Source: Dyella_D sp052115385 (lineage in GTDB: Bacteria > Pseudomonadota > Gammaproteobacteria > Xanthomonadales > Rhodanobacteraceae). From it: a DNA stretch of 64,000 bases. Shown here one piece after another: positions 1-7,623 of this stretch; the first letter of the stretch is position 1, and each line of letters starts with the position of its first letter. The position numbers and the translations under genes are program-made. Location: positions 82,914 through 146,913 of the forward strand of contig NZ_JBFRGP010000011.1 of assembly GCF_052115385.1 (NCBI RefSeq), given 5' to 3'. The notes beneath the pieces were generated by a model. That model saw nothing but the letters and a program-made list of their open reading frames with translations. It was not told the DNA's origin and did not search any database.

Positions 1-748
1 TCTGGCCGTCCACCGGCGACTTCACGTTGAGTTCGTCGACCTGGCGCTGCAGGTCTTTCACCAGCAGCACCTGGCGGTCGTGCGCGAGCTTCTTGGACTT
101 GATGTCGAAGTCGAGGCTGGCGCCGTCATTGCCGAGATCGGCCTTGGCGTGTTCCAGGGTGATGCGCGCCTTCTCGACGTCGTCCTTGGCCTTGTCCACG
201 TTCATGCTGGGCACGGCGCCCTGGGTGAACGCCTTCTGGTAGCGCTGCAGGTCGCGTTGCGCGCTGGTCTGGTCGATCTGCGCGTTGTCGTAGGCCTTCT
301 GCAGCTCGCCGCGCTTCTTCTTGGCGTCGATCTGCGAGCGCAGGAAGTCGACTTCCATCGCGTCGGCCGCGCTCTGCTCCTGCGCCAGCTTGTTGGTCAG
401 CTCGGGGCTGACGATGCTGGCCAGCACCTGGTTCTGCTTTACGACGTCGCCGGCGTGCACTTTCAGCGTGACCGCGCCGCCGGAGGTGGCGTACAAGGTC
501 GGGCTGACCGCGGCGACCACCTTGCCTTCGGCGGCGATGTCGCGCACGAACAGGCCACGGTCGACCGTGCCGAAGGCAAGGCGCGAGCCGCTGACTGAAG
601 CGTCGGCGGAGAACAGGCGGCTGGCCTGCGGCAGCACCAAAGCCAGCAAGGCCACCACGGCCACGCCGGCTCCGATGAAGATGACCCGGCGCTTGCGGCT
701 GGGCTTGACCTCGACCAGGCGGTCTTGAGCGGAGGTATCGCGAATCAT
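1..748 (-). CDS. HlyD/MacA-type periplasmic adaptor subunit (3' part outside the window)
   Basis: The frame opens with ATG at 748 and is still open at base 1, so about 249 residues are visible and the C-terminus is missing. A short cytoplasmic tail rich in Arg/Lys is followed by one hydrophobic segment (about residues 20-43), then a beta-rich lipoyl-like stretch (about 80-115, with GGAVTLKVHAGDVVKQ) and a long Gln/Lys/Ala-rich coiled-coil hairpin (about 130-235). This order is typical of membrane fusion proteins that link an inner-membrane ABC or RND pump to an outer-membrane channel. The pump partner should lie beyond base 1. Substrate cannot be inferred. The next gene upstream on the same strand ends at 935, leaving a palindrome-rich leader between them. 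Confidence 0.85.
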   Translation of the reverse strand, partial: MIRDTSAQDRLVEVKPSRKRRVIFIGAGVAVVALLALVLPQASRLFSADASVSGSRLAFGTVDRGLFVRDIAAEGKVVAAVSPTLYATSGGAVTLKVHAGDVVKQNQVLASIVSPELTNKLAQEQSAADAMEVDFLRSQIDAKKKRGELQKAYDNAQIDQTSAQRDLQRYQKAFTQGAVPSMNVDKAKDDVEKARITLEHAKADLGNDGASLDFDIKSKKLAHDRQVLLVKDLQRQVDELNVKSPVDGQ

Positions 749-875
749 GATCGGTCCCTGGCCACGGACATGTGTGGCCCCTGGACCGATGTCAGCAAGC
801 GCTGTGCCAACCGCGATGCCAATCGATTCGGGTTGTTTTTCAGTCAGTTGTCGATGGCGCCCGGGCGGAATGCGT

Positions 876-926
876 TGTCCGCGGACAGATCGACGGACAG
901 GCGGACAAGTGTCCGGACGCTCCGGA
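876..926. promoter_or_regulatory. Cluster of GGACA/TGTCC palindromes (candidate operator)
   Basis: Two palindromes built from the same half-sites lie here: TGTCC-GC-GGACA at 876-887 and GGACA-AG-TGTCC at 903-914. A further GGACA stands at 895-899, and TCCGGA cores follow at 912-917 and 921-926. They sit 128-178 bp upstream of the adaptor gene that starts at 748, immediately 3' of the gene ending at 935. Repeated half-sites in both orientations suggest a dimeric regulator controlling the efflux gene. The cluster could instead be a hairpin at the end of the upstream transcript, although no T-run follows. Confidence 0.35.
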
Positions 927-934
927 CGGGCGCG

Positions 935-1489
935 CTACAGCGCCTCGGCGCGCAGCACTTCCTGCGCGATGTCGTGGCCGAGCGCGGAGAGCTGCGCGGC
1001 ATCCCTGCCGCCGAGGACATCCATATTGCCCAGCCGCCGCTGGGTGAAATGCAGCAGGCGCGCGCCTGCCGCGCGGAACGGCCGCTGCACGCGGCGGAAC
1101 GCGGGCGCCTGCGCCGGCGTGGCGGCGGACAGCAGCACGTCCCAGGCCAGGTAGTCGGTGTCCGGCAGCAGGTGCAGGCGGGCGCGCAGGCGGCCGGCGG
1201 CGTCCACGCATTCCAGCCATTCGCGCGGGCCGTCCGCGCCGATCACGCAGGAGGCGAGCAGCCATTGCGTATGCAGCAGCGGGGCGAGGTCTTCGCTTTC
1301 GGCCAGCCAGCCGCGCGCCGGGTGGTCCGGCGAGGTGTCGCCACGCATCGGCAGATACAGCACGGTGCCGAGCAGCGGCAGGCGCGCGGCGAGCGCAGCC
1401 GGGGCCACGCGCAGCCAGCGCGGCTGGCACGACGGTGCATACGAATGCGGACAGACCGCGGCAAGGGTGTGGGCCAGCCAGCCGAACAT
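935..1489 (-). CDS. Uncharacterised protein encoded next to hemP
   Basis: This encodes 184 residues. ATG at 1489 is chosen because AGGAG lies 7 nt upstream; an in-frame ATG at 1540 would add 17 residues without a better ribosome site. The protein is rich in Leu, Ala and Arg, has no clear signal peptide or membrane segment, and contains several His, Trp and Cys residues in the first 80 positions. I do not recognise a family. It follows hemP by 114 nt on the same strand, and hemP carries a Fur box, so a role in haem or iron handling is a reasonable inference from context only. Confidence 0.6.
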   Translation of the reverse strand: MFGWLAHTLAAVCPHSYAPSCQPRWLRVAPAALAARLPLLGTVLYLPMRGDTSPDHPARGWLAESEDLAPLLHTQWLLASCVIGADGPREWLECVDAAGRLRARLHLLPDTDYLAWDVLLSAATPAQAPAFRRVQRPFRAAGARLLHFTQRRLGNMDVLGGRDAAQLSALGHDIAQEVLRAEAL

Positions 1490-1603
1490 GGCGCGCTCCT
1501 GGAAAGAGGAGACCCGGCTGGCGCGCTGCGGGGAGAGCAACGCGGCGCTGGCGATAGGCCTGAAGAGATGGACCGATACCGGCAGGACGCCGGCCGTGCG
1601 GGC

Positions 1604-1822
1604 TTACTTGGTGAGGATCAGCTTGTCGTTGCGGGTAAGGCGCAGGTGGTACTCGCTGCCCTGGTGGGTGATCACCAGTTCGCGCTCGCCGGCCAGCAGG
1701 GCGTGGCTGGCGATGCGGCGCGTGCCGGGCTCCGGCGTGACGGCCTGGGACTTCAGGCGCAGCAGGCCCAGCGGGCGCGACAGCAGTTCGGCGGGGGTGG
1801 ACAGCAGGGCGGTGGTGGACAT
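1604..1822 (-). CDS. hemP: Hemin uptake protein HemP
   Basis: This encodes a 72-residue protein with the HemP signature at its C-terminus: a Gly-Glu-Arg-Glu-Leu segment, then ITHQGSEYHLRLTR and the ending KLILTK. ATG at 1822 is preferred over the one at 1837 because GGAG lies 7 nt before it. HemP-family proteins are small cytoplasmic factors that promote expression or function of haem receptors; in related bacteria HemP/HmuP acts as an activator of the haem receptor gene. No haem receptor is adjacent here. A strong Fur-box match lies 30 nt upstream of the start codon, so repression by iron-loaded Fur is expected. Confidence 0.85.
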   Translation of the reverse strand: MSTTALLSTPAELLSRPLGLLRLKSQAVTPEPGTRRIASHALLAGERELVITHQGSEYHLRLTRNDKLILTK

Positions 1823-1851
1823 GAGCAGACTCCGCATTGGTCAGAGGCGAA

Positions 1852-1870
1852 GTTGATGATAATCGTTCTC
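1852..1870 (-). promoter_or_regulatory. Fur box upstream of hemP
   Basis: The plus-strand bases GTTGATGATAATCGTTCTC match 15 of 19 positions of the classical Fur consensus GATAATGATAATCATTATC, including 11 of the 13 right-hand bases. The site lies between the aldo/keto reductase stop (1942) and the hemP start (1822), at the position expected for a repressor blocking the hemP promoter. Confidence 0.75.
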
Positions 1871-1941
1871 ATTTACCTGTCAACGGTCGAAGTGTGAACG
1901 CGGCAGGGCGGAACGCCGCGCCCTGCCGCGCCCTGCCCCGC

Positions 1942-2910
1942 TCAGGCGACCGCCTGTTCGATCCGTGCCAGCACGTCCGGCGTCAGCCGCGGCAACAGGC
2001 GCATCACGTCGAGGTTGTGTTCGAGCTGGTCCAGCCGGCTGGCGCCCAGCATCACCGTCGACACATGTGGATTGACCAGGCACCAGCCGATCGCCAGCTG
2101 CGCCTGCGTCACCCCCAGCTCGGTGGCGATCGGCGCCAGCCGCCGCACCTTGGCGATGCGTTCGCCGCCCTGTTCCAACACCGCCTTGCGCAGCCACTCG
2201 TAGCCGGGCTGGGCCAGGCGCGCGTCGTTCGGCACGCCGTCGTTGTACTTGCCGGTGAGCAGGCCCGAGGCCAGCGGCGACCAGATCGTGGTGCCCATGC
2301 CGAAGTCGCGGTACAGCGGCGCGTATTCCTGCTCCACCCGCTCGCGATGCAGCAGGTTGTATTCGGGCTGCTCCATGGTCGGCGCGTACATGTGGTTCTC
2401 GCGCGCCACGCGGTGCGCTTCGGCGATCAGCGCCGCCGGCCATTCGCTGGTGCCCCAGTACAGCACCTTGCCCTGGCGCACCAGGGTGTCCATCGCGGCG
2501 ACGGTTTCCAGCACCGGCGTATCCGGATCGGGGCGATGGCAGAAGTACAGGTCCAGGTGATCCACGCGCAGCCGCTGCAGCGCCTGGTGGCAGGCTTCGA
2601 GCACGTGCTTGCGCGACAGGCCGCGCTGGGTCGGCGCCGGATTCGCCCGCGCACCGAAGAACACCTTGCTGGACACGCAATAGCTGTCGCGCGGAAAACG
2701 CAGGTCCGCCAGCACGTCGCCCATCAGCGTTTCCGCCACGCCGTGGTTGTACACCTCGGCGTTGTCGAAGAAATTCACGCCATGGTCGTGCGCCATCGCC
2801 AGCATGTCGCGCGCCAGCGAGCGCCCCACCTGCTGGCCGAACGTGACCCAGGCGCCGAAGGACAAAGCCGAGAGCTGCAGGCCGCTGTTGCCGAGACGAC
2901 GGTATTGCAT
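1942..2910 (-). CDS. Aldo/keto reductase, potassium-channel beta-subunit-like class
   Basis: This encodes 322 residues forming one TIM-barrel oxidoreductase that should use NADPH to reduce carbonyl substrates in the cytoplasm. The catalytic tetrad is visible as Asp49 and Tyr54 (in FFDNAEVY), Lys82 (VSSKVFFG) and His125 (YFCHRPD). The N-terminal MQYRRLGNSGLQLSALSFG and the WVTFG segment resemble the AKR6 (Kv-beta-like) branch. ATG at 2910 is supported by AAGGAGA 5 nt upstream, which excludes the longer frame beginning at 3090. It is divergent from the SRPBCC gene at 3045. The physiological substrate is unknown. Confidence 0.9.
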   Translation of the reverse strand: MQYRRLGNSGLQLSALSFGAWVTFGQQVGRSLARDMLAMAHDHGVNFFDNAEVYNHGVAETLMGDVLADLRFPRDSYCVSSKVFFGARANPAPTQRGLSRKHVLEACHQALQRLRVDHLDLYFCHRPDPDTPVLETVAAMDTLVRQGKVLYWGTSEWPAALIAEAHRVARENHMYAPTMEQPEYNLLHRERVEQEYAPLYRDFGMGTTIWSPLASGLLTGKYNDGVPNDARLAQPGYEWLRKAVLEQGGERIAKVRRLAPIATELGVTQAQLAIGWCLVNPHVSTVMLGASRLDQLEHNLDVMRLLPRLTPDVLARIEQAVA

Positions 2911-3044
2911 GGGGATCTCCTTCCAGGGAATGCCAACCGCACGAGCATGCCACCGCCCCGCGATGCCTCCAAGCCCACGGCGCGTGATGCCCGTCCAGCA
3001 TCCGCCATGCGATGATCCGGGCTCGTCCAGGCAAGGAGCACGGC

Positions 3045-3449
3045 ATGTGGCGTCATGAAGCGAGCATCGAGATCGAAGCCGCGCCCGCACGGATCTGGCA
3101 GCTGTTCGCCGACGTGCCCGGCTGGAAGCACTGGAACGCCGGGATCGAGTCGATCGAGCTGCACGGCCCGTTCGCGGAAGGCACCAGCTTCAGCATGAAG
3201 CCGCCCGGCGTGGATGCCTTCACCAGCACGCTGATCGAAGTGCAGGAGCCTCGCGTATTCACTGACCAGACGGTGGTCGACGAGGTCACCGTGGTGGTCT
3301 CGCATCGCATCGAGCCGCTCGCTGCGACGCGTTCGCGGGTCAGCTACGTCTCGGTGGTGACGGGGCCGGATGCGGCGGAGATCGGCGCGGCGGTCACTGC
3401 CGACTTCGACGACGTGCTGGCCTCGCTCAAGCGGCTCGCCGAAGCCTGA
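3045..3449 (+). CDS. SRPBCC (START-like) family protein
   Basis: This encodes 134 residues. The N-terminal pattern, an acidic strand followed by PARIWQLFADVPGWKHWN, is typical of the polyketide cyclase/dehydrase group of SRPBCC folds, which bind hydrophobic ligands in a deep cavity. ATG at 3045 has AAGGAG six bases upstream, so the in-frame ATG at 3012 is not used. No catalytic residues are evident. The hotdog-fold gene starts 31 nt downstream on the same strand, so the two are probably co-transcribed; both could handle lipids or acyl groups, but this is inference. Confidence 0.8.
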   Translation: MWRHEASIEIEAAPARIWQLFADVPGWKHWNAGIESIELHGPFAEGTSFSMKPPGVDAFTSTLIEVQEPRVFTDQTVVDEVTVVVSHRIEPLAATRSRVSYVSVVTGPDAAEIGAAVTADFDDVLASLKRLAEA

Positions 3450-3480
3450 GCTTCTTCGTTTCCTTCTTCGAGGCCTCCCG

Positions 3481-3951
3481 ATGAGCACTTCCCGCGGCGC
3501 ACTCGCGATGTGGCAGAAGCTTTCCGCCCGCCCTGGCGGCGCCTGGCTGTTCTCGCGCCTGATCTGCCTGAAGGCGCCGTATTTCGGCAGCATCAAGCCG
3601 CGCTTCGAGGAACTGCGGCCCGGGCACTGCCGCATCCGCATCGCCAAGCGGCGCGCGGTGCTCAACCACATCGGCACGGTGCACGCGATCGCCATGTGCA
3701 ACCTGGCGGAACTGGCCGGCGGCACCATGACCGAGGTGACCATCCCGCCCACGCATCGCTGGATCCCGAAGGGCATGACGGTGGAATACCTGAAGAAGGC
3801 GACCACCGGCGTGGTCGGCGTGGCCGAGCCGCTGGCGCCGGAAATCGGCAGCGAGGCGGCCGATTATCCGGTGCGCGTGACGGTGACCGATGCCAGCGGC
3901 GAGGCGGTATTCCGCGCGACGATCACCATGTGGGTCAGCCCCAGGCGTTAG
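3481..3951 (+). CDS. DUF4442 hotdog-fold thioesterase-like protein
   Basis: This encodes 156 residues with the single-hotdog layout of DUF4442 / PaaI-like proteins: an N-terminal amphipathic region, the NHIGTVHAIAMCNLAELAGG helix carrying the usual Asn-His near the active site, and C-terminal strands with VRVTVTDASGE. Such proteins usually hydrolyse acyl-CoA thioesters in the cytoplasm; the substrate cannot be read from sequence. Its last 17 nt overlap the end of the convergent pgpA gene. It follows the SRPBCC gene by 31 nt. Confidence 0.8.
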   Translation: MSTSRGALAMWQKLSARPGGAWLFSRLICLKAPYFGSIKPRFEELRPGHCRIRIAKRRAVLNHIGTVHAIAMCNLAELAGGTMTEVTIPPTHRWIPKGMTVEYLKKATTGVVGVAEPLAPEIGSEAADYPVRVTVTDASGEAVFRATITMWVSPRR

Positions 3952-4453
3952 CGCCCGGCCACCAGGCCAGTCCCACGCCGAGCACGATGGCGGCGAACAC
4001 GCCGGCCACCACGTCGTCGACCATCACCCCGAGACCGCCCTTCAAATGGCGGTCCAGCCAGCTGATCGGCCAGGGCTTGGCCACGTCGAACAGGCGGAAC
4101 AACCCGAAGCCCGCCAGCACCGCCCACCACGGCGCGAACAAGGCCGGCACCAGCGCGATCCACTGCCCGACGAACTCGTCCCACACCAGGCTGCGGTGAT
4201 CGTCCACGCCGAGCGCGCGCCCGGCGACGTTGCAGGCCCACACGCCCAGCGCGAAGGACAGCACGATCACCAGCGCATACAGCGGCAACGGCAGCTGGCG
4301 CAGCAGCAGCCACGGCAGCAGCGCCGCCAGCGAACCGCAGGTGCCCTGCGCCTTGGGCGCGAGGCCGGAGCCGAAACCGCAGGCGATCCAGCCGGCCAGC
4401 GACGAGGTCAGCACGCGGCGCTGTGCGGGGGTGAGAATTTTTTTGTCGCTCAT
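3935..4453 (-). CDS. pgpA: Phosphatidylglycerophosphatase A
   Basis: This encodes a 172-residue inner-membrane enzyme that dephosphorylates phosphatidylglycerol phosphate to phosphatidylglycerol, the last step before cardiolipin and lysyl-PG. PgpA hallmarks are present: GFGSGLAPKAQGTCGSL near the N-terminus, a central VDDHRSLVWDEFVGQW motif, the LFDVAKPWPI motif, and a C-terminal GVMVDDVVAG segment, separated by about four hydrophobic helices. It starts inside the last codons of thiL (4-nt overlap, ATGA), so the two are translationally coupled. Phosphatidylglycerol is also the substrate of the MprF enzyme encoded at 26.3-28.9 kb. Confidence 0.95.
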   Translation of the reverse strand: MSDKKILTPAQRRVLTSSLAGWIACGFGSGLAPKAQGTCGSLAALLPWLLLRQLPLPLYALVIVLSFALGVWACNVAGRALGVDDHRSLVWDEFVGQWIALVPALFAPWWAVLAGFGLFRLFDVAKPWPISWLDRHLKGGLGVMVDDVVAGVFAAIVLGVGLAWWPGANAWG

Positions 4454-5424
4454 GCGGCGAAATGATCCCAGCCTTGGTGTACCGACTCCAGCCATGCGCC
4501 ATCTTCTGCGCGCACGCGCACGCCCTCGCCTTCCACGATGCGGCCGATGCGCGCAGCGCCGCAGCCCAGGCGCGCGAGATCGGCCTGCACCTCGGCCGCG
4601 CGTGCAGCGGGCACGGTGAAGCACAGTTCGTAGTCGTCGCCGCCGCTGAGCGCAAAGTCGCGCGCGGAGGTGTCGTCGAACAGACCGAGCAGCGCGGATG
4701 AGCGCGGCAGCAATACGCTTTCGATTTCCGCACCGACGCCGCTGGCGGCGCAGAGATGGCCAAGGTCGGCGACCAGGCCATCCGACACATCGAGGCAGGC
4801 GCTGGCTCGTTCGCGCAAAGCGAGGCCCGCGGCGATGCGCGGCGTCGGCCGCTGCAAGCGCTCCACCAGATACGCGGCCTGCGCGCCATCCGCGCCACCA
4901 CGCTGCAGCAGATGCAGGCCGGCGGCCGCATCGCCGAGCGTGCCGGTGACCATCACCACGTCGCCCGGCCGCGCTCCGGCCCGGCGCAGCGCCTTGCCCG
5001 GCGGCACGAAGCCATGCACCGCCACGCTGATCGTCAGTGGACCGCCCGTGGTATCGCCACCCACCAGGGCCAGCCGATGCGGCTGCGCCAGCTGCGCGAA
5101 GCCGTCGGCGAACTCGTCGACGAAACGCTGCCGCGCCTCCGCCGCACCGTTGCGCGGCAGGGTCAGTGCGAGCAGGGCCCAGGCCGGCGTGGCGCCCATC
5201 GCGGCCAGGTCGGACAGGTTCACCGCCAGGGCCTTCCAGCCCAGGTCCGCCGGCGCCGTATCGCGCAGGAAATGCACGCCTTCGACCATGCTGTCGATCG
5301 CCACCGCCAGCTCCTGCCCCTCGGGCACGGCCAGCACGGCAGCGTCGTCGCCGATCCCCAAGCGCACATCGTCGCGCCCCTGCGCGGTGCGCTCGCGGAT
5401 GCGGTCGATCAGGCGGAATTCCAT
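4450..5424 (-). CDS. thiL: Thiamine-monophosphate kinase
   Basis: This encodes 324 residues, the usual ThiL length. The enzyme phosphorylates thiamine monophosphate to thiamine diphosphate with ATP. Visible PurM-like motifs are GIGDDAAV (residues 23-30), the metal-binding DSMVEGVHF, NLSDLAAMGA, the VGGDTTGG loop and the late ACLDVSDGL and SGGDDYEL segments. It overlaps pgpA by 4 nt. In many gammaproteobacteria thiL directly follows nusB; here a GNAT gene and an opposing small secreted-protein gene separate them. Confidence 0.95.
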   Translation of the reverse strand: MEFRLIDRIRERTAQGRDDVRLGIGDDAAVLAVPEGQELAVAIDSMVEGVHFLRDTAPADLGWKALAVNLSDLAAMGATPAWALLALTLPRNGAAEARQRFVDEFADGFAQLAQPHRLALVGGDTTGGPLTISVAVHGFVPPGKALRRAGARPGDVVMVTGTLGDAAAGLHLLQRGGADGAQAAYLVERLQRPTPRIAAGLALRERASACLDVSDGLVADLGHLCAASGVGAEIESVLLPRSSALLGLFDDTSARDFALSGGDDYELCFTVPAARAAEVQADLARLGCGAARIGRIVEGEGVRVRAEDGAWLESVHQGWDHFAA

Positions 5425-5564
5425 GGCGATCCTGCGGCGGCAAACAACGGCAAGCAGACCATCCGCACCCGCCGCATGCAAGCGCGGACCGTGCCGGTAG
5501 TCATGCGGGCGGCCGCGGAGCGCATCGCTAGAATCGGTCGGACTACAGCCACGGAGGTCCGCCC

Positions 5565-6032
5565 ATGCACGTCCGCCGATTCTCGCTGCCCCTCTCCGCC
5601 TGCGCCGCGCTGGCCGTGCTGGCGGCTGCCCCGCTGCATGCTGCAACGCCGGAAGAGAAAGCCGTGCTCGCACCCTTCCAGACCTTGCTCGACGGCATCG
5701 GCAAGCGCGACCACGACATGATGCGCTCCGCCCTGCTGCCCGGCGGCATGATCACCCTCACCCGCGCCGACAAGACCCAGCAGCTGCACTACGACGCGTT
5801 TATCGAGCACATCCCCGCCACCGGCACGCAGAAGCTGGAAGAGCGCATCCACGATCCGCTGGTGAAGATCGACGACAACATCGCGATCATCTGGACCTCG
5901 TACGAATTCCTGGTCGACGGCAAGGTCGATCATTGCGGCACGGATATCGCGCATCTGGTGAAGCAGAACGGGAAATGGCTGATCGCGGGAATCGCGGACA
6001 ACGGCCGCAAGGAATGCGCACCCGCGAAATAA
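5565..6032 (+). CDS. Secreted NTF2-like (SnoaL/DUF4440-type) protein
   Basis: This encodes 155 residues. Residues 1 to about 26 form a Sec signal peptide (Arg-Arg, hydrophobic core, then Leu-His-Ala before the cleavage site). The mature part begins with a helix containing LLDGIGKRDHDMMRSALLPGG and ends with strands such as WTSYEFLVDGKVDHCGTDIAHLV, written here only in part; this is the cone-shaped NTF2-like fold. Such proteins may bind small ligands or act as isomerases, and no catalytic set is evident. It is divergent from thiL and converges on the GNAT gene, with a long inverted repeat between the two stops. Confidence 0.7.
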   Translation: MHVRRFSLPLSACAALAVLAAAPLHAATPEEKAVLAPFQTLLDGIGKRDHDMMRSALLPGGMITLTRADKTQQLHYDAFIEHIPATGTQKLEERIHDPLVKIDDNIAIIWTSYEFLVDGKVDHCGTDIAHLVKQNGKWLIAGIADNGRKECAPAK

Positions 6033-6040
6033 GCGATACG

Positions 6041-6136
6041 GCGTAGGTTGGGGTGAGCCGCAGGCGAACCCCAACATCGTCATCTCCAAGCGCATCGCAG
6101 CGTTGGGGTTCGCCTGCGGCTCACCCCAACCTACGC
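6041..6136. repeat. Family A inverted repeat, copy 1
   Basis: Two perfect 35-nt arms (6041-6075 and 6102-6136) are separated by a 26-nt loop. Each arm runs GCGTAGGTTGGGGTGAGC, a short variable CGCAGGC part, then GAACCCCAAC. The element lies between convergent stops at 6032 and 6138 and would form a very stable hairpin in either transcript, so it may act as a bidirectional terminator or mRNA 3' end protector. Confidence 0.9.
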
Positions 6137-6137
6137 C

Positions 6138-6671
6138 TTACCGCGCGAAGACGATGGTCGGCTCACCGTGATAGATGCTGCGCTTCCATTCGCGGAAGCC
6201 CGCCCGCTCCGCCACGCGGATCGACGCCAGATTCCCCGGCGCAATGATGCACACCGAGCGCATATGCGGCAGCTGCTGCGCCGCCCACGCCGTGGCCGCC
6301 GCCACCGCCTCGCTCGCATAGCCCTTGCCATGCGCGGCCGGGGCCAGGATCCAGCCGAATTCCAGCATCCCGATCAGCGAGGGATCGAGCTCGCGGCGGA
6401 AATCGGCGAAACCGATATCGCCGACATAGCGCCCGCTGTCTTTCTCTTCCACGGCCCAGAAGCCATAACCGAGCATGCTCCACAGACCGCGCCACGACAG
6501 CATGCGCCGCCAGACTTCCTCGCTCGAGAACGCACGCCCGCCGAGAAAGCGGGTGACTTCCGCATCGCCCCACACCGCCGCGCAGGCGGCGTGGTCTTCC
6601 GGCCGATGCGCGCGCAGCCGCAGCCGCGCGGTCTCCAGCACCGGCACGTCATTCGCCGGCACCGCGCTCAT
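6138..6671 (-). CDS. GNAT family N-acetyltransferase (RimJ/RimL-like)
   Basis: This encodes 177 residues. The opening VLETARLRLRAHRPEDHAA and the acetyl-CoA pyrophosphate loop around APAAHGKGYASEA, followed by NLASIRVAERAGF, match the ribosomal-protein-type GNAT subgroup (acetyltransf_3). Substrate may be an N-terminal amine or an amino group on a small molecule; this cannot be decided. Its ATG overlaps the nusB stop codon by one base (TGATG), so it is translated with the rib/nus operon. Its stop lies 2 nt from the family A repeat. Confidence 0.85.
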   Translation of the reverse strand: MSAVPANDVPVLETARLRLRAHRPEDHAACAAVWGDAEVTRFLGGRAFSSEEVWRRMLSWRGLWSMLGYGFWAVEEKDSGRYVGDIGFADFRRELDPSLIGMLEFGWILAPAAHGKGYASEAVAAATAWAAQQLPHMRSVCIIAPGNLASIRVAERAGFREWKRSIYHGEPTIVFAR

Positions 6672-7117
6672 CAGCCTTTCTTCTCCACCGAGCGCAGCTG
6701 CACGGCGAGCTTGTCCAGCACGCCGTTGACGTAGCTGTGGCCGTGGTCGGCGCCGAAGCGCTTGGTCACTTCGATGGCCTCGTTGATGACCACGCGGTAC
6801 GGCACGTCCGGGCGGTACTTCAGCTCGTAGGCGGCCATGCGCAGCGCGGCGCGCTCGATCGGGTCGATCTGCTCGATCTCGCGGTCGACGTAGGGCTTGA
6901 GGCTTTCGTCGATGGCGGCGAGGTTGCGCTCCACGCCATGCAGCAGGTCTTCGAAGTAGTCCAGGTCGGCCACTTCCATGTCCTGCTCGTGCTGGAACTG
7001 CTCGATCACCGCCTTCATGGCGCTGCCGCCGATCTGCCAGGCGTACAGCGCCTGCAGCGCGCGGCGGCGGGCGCGCGAGCGCGCGGCCAGGTCGATGCCG
7101 TCGGGACGCGTGCTCAT
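6671..7117 (-). CDS. nusB: Transcription antitermination factor NusB
   Basis: This encodes a 148-residue all-helical RNA-binding protein that, with NusE (S10), recognises boxA RNA and supports antitermination on rRNA operons. Conserved features are the Arg-rich N-terminus RSRARRRALQALYAWQ and the C-terminal ERAALRMAAYEL and YRVVINEAIEVTKRFG motifs. It overlaps the ribH stop by one base at its start and the GNAT gene by one base at its end, so the three genes are tightly coupled. The ribH-nusB order is widely conserved in bacteria. Confidence 0.96.
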   Translation of the reverse strand: MSTRPDGIDLAARSRARRRALQALYAWQIGGSAMKAVIEQFQHEQDMEVADLDYFEDLLHGVERNLAAIDESLKPYVDREIEQIDPIERAALRMAAYELKYRPDVPYRVVINEAIEVTKRFGADHGHSYVNGVLDKLAVQLRSVEKKG

Positions 7118-7578
7118 CACAGCTTCCCGTACAGGTTGACCATTTCCAGCGCGGCGATGGCGGCGTCGGCGCCCTTGTTGCCGGCCTTGGTGCCGGAACG
7201 CTCGATCGCCTGCTCGATGCTGTCGGTGGTCAGCACGCCGAACGACACCGGCACGCCCGAACCATAGGCCGCACCGGCCAGGCCCTTGGCGCATTCGCCA
7301 GCGACGAAGTCGAAATGCGGGGTGGAACCGCGGATCACCGCGCCCAGCGCGATCACCGCGGCGTACTTGCCGGAGTGCGCCAGCTTGTGGCCGGCCAGCG
7401 CGATCTCCCACGCGCCCGGCACGCGGACCAGGTCGATCGCCTCGTCCTGCACGCCGTGGCGCACCAGCGCGTCGCGTGCGCCGGCCACCAGGGCCTCGAC
7501 CACGAAGCCGTTGAAGCGGCCGGCGACGATGGCAAAGCGGCCCTTGGGCGTGGAGAAATCGCCTTCGATGATGTTCAT
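7117..7578 (-). CDS. ribH: 6,7-dimethyl-8-ribityllumazine synthase
   Basis: This encodes 153 residues, standard for RibH. The enzyme condenses 5-amino-6-ribitylaminouracil with 3,4-dihydroxy-2-butanone 4-phosphate to give lumazine, the penultimate riboflavin intermediate. Visible motifs are IVAGRFNGFV, VPGAWEIAL, the GAVIRGSTPHFDFVA active-site loop with the catalytic His, and FGVLTTDSIEQAIERSG. ATG at 7578. Its butanone substrate comes from the RibB half of the protein encoded at 8666-9757, and its product goes to RibE. Confidence 0.97.
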   Translation of the reverse strand: MNIIEGDFSTPKGRFAIVAGRFNGFVVEALVAGARDALVRHGVQDEAIDLVRVPGAWEIALAGHKLAHSGKYAAVIALGAVIRGSTPHFDFVAGECAKGLAGAAYGSGVPVSFGVLTTDSIEQAIERSGTKAGNKGADAAIAALEMVNLYGKL

Positions 7579-7623
7579 GGGTATGCGTTTCCTGGGGCGT
7601 ACGGCCCATCTGGGCCGGTCATT

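Noticed and set aside
725..1897. Plus-strand frame of 390 codons at the left end
   Set aside because: It runs opposite the hemP region, overlaps the Fur box and has a low-complexity Arg/Gln/Ala composition.
6671..7609. One 312-codon protein covering ribH and nusB
   Set aside because: The upstream part of this frame is ribH read out of frame; ribH and nusB each have complete, conserved frames joined by a one-base TGATG overlap.
7602..7617. CGGCCCA/TGGGCCG dyad between ldcA and ribH as a terminator
   Set aside because: The T-rich side is on the plus strand, where no gene ends; on the minus strand no T-run follows, so termination is not supported.
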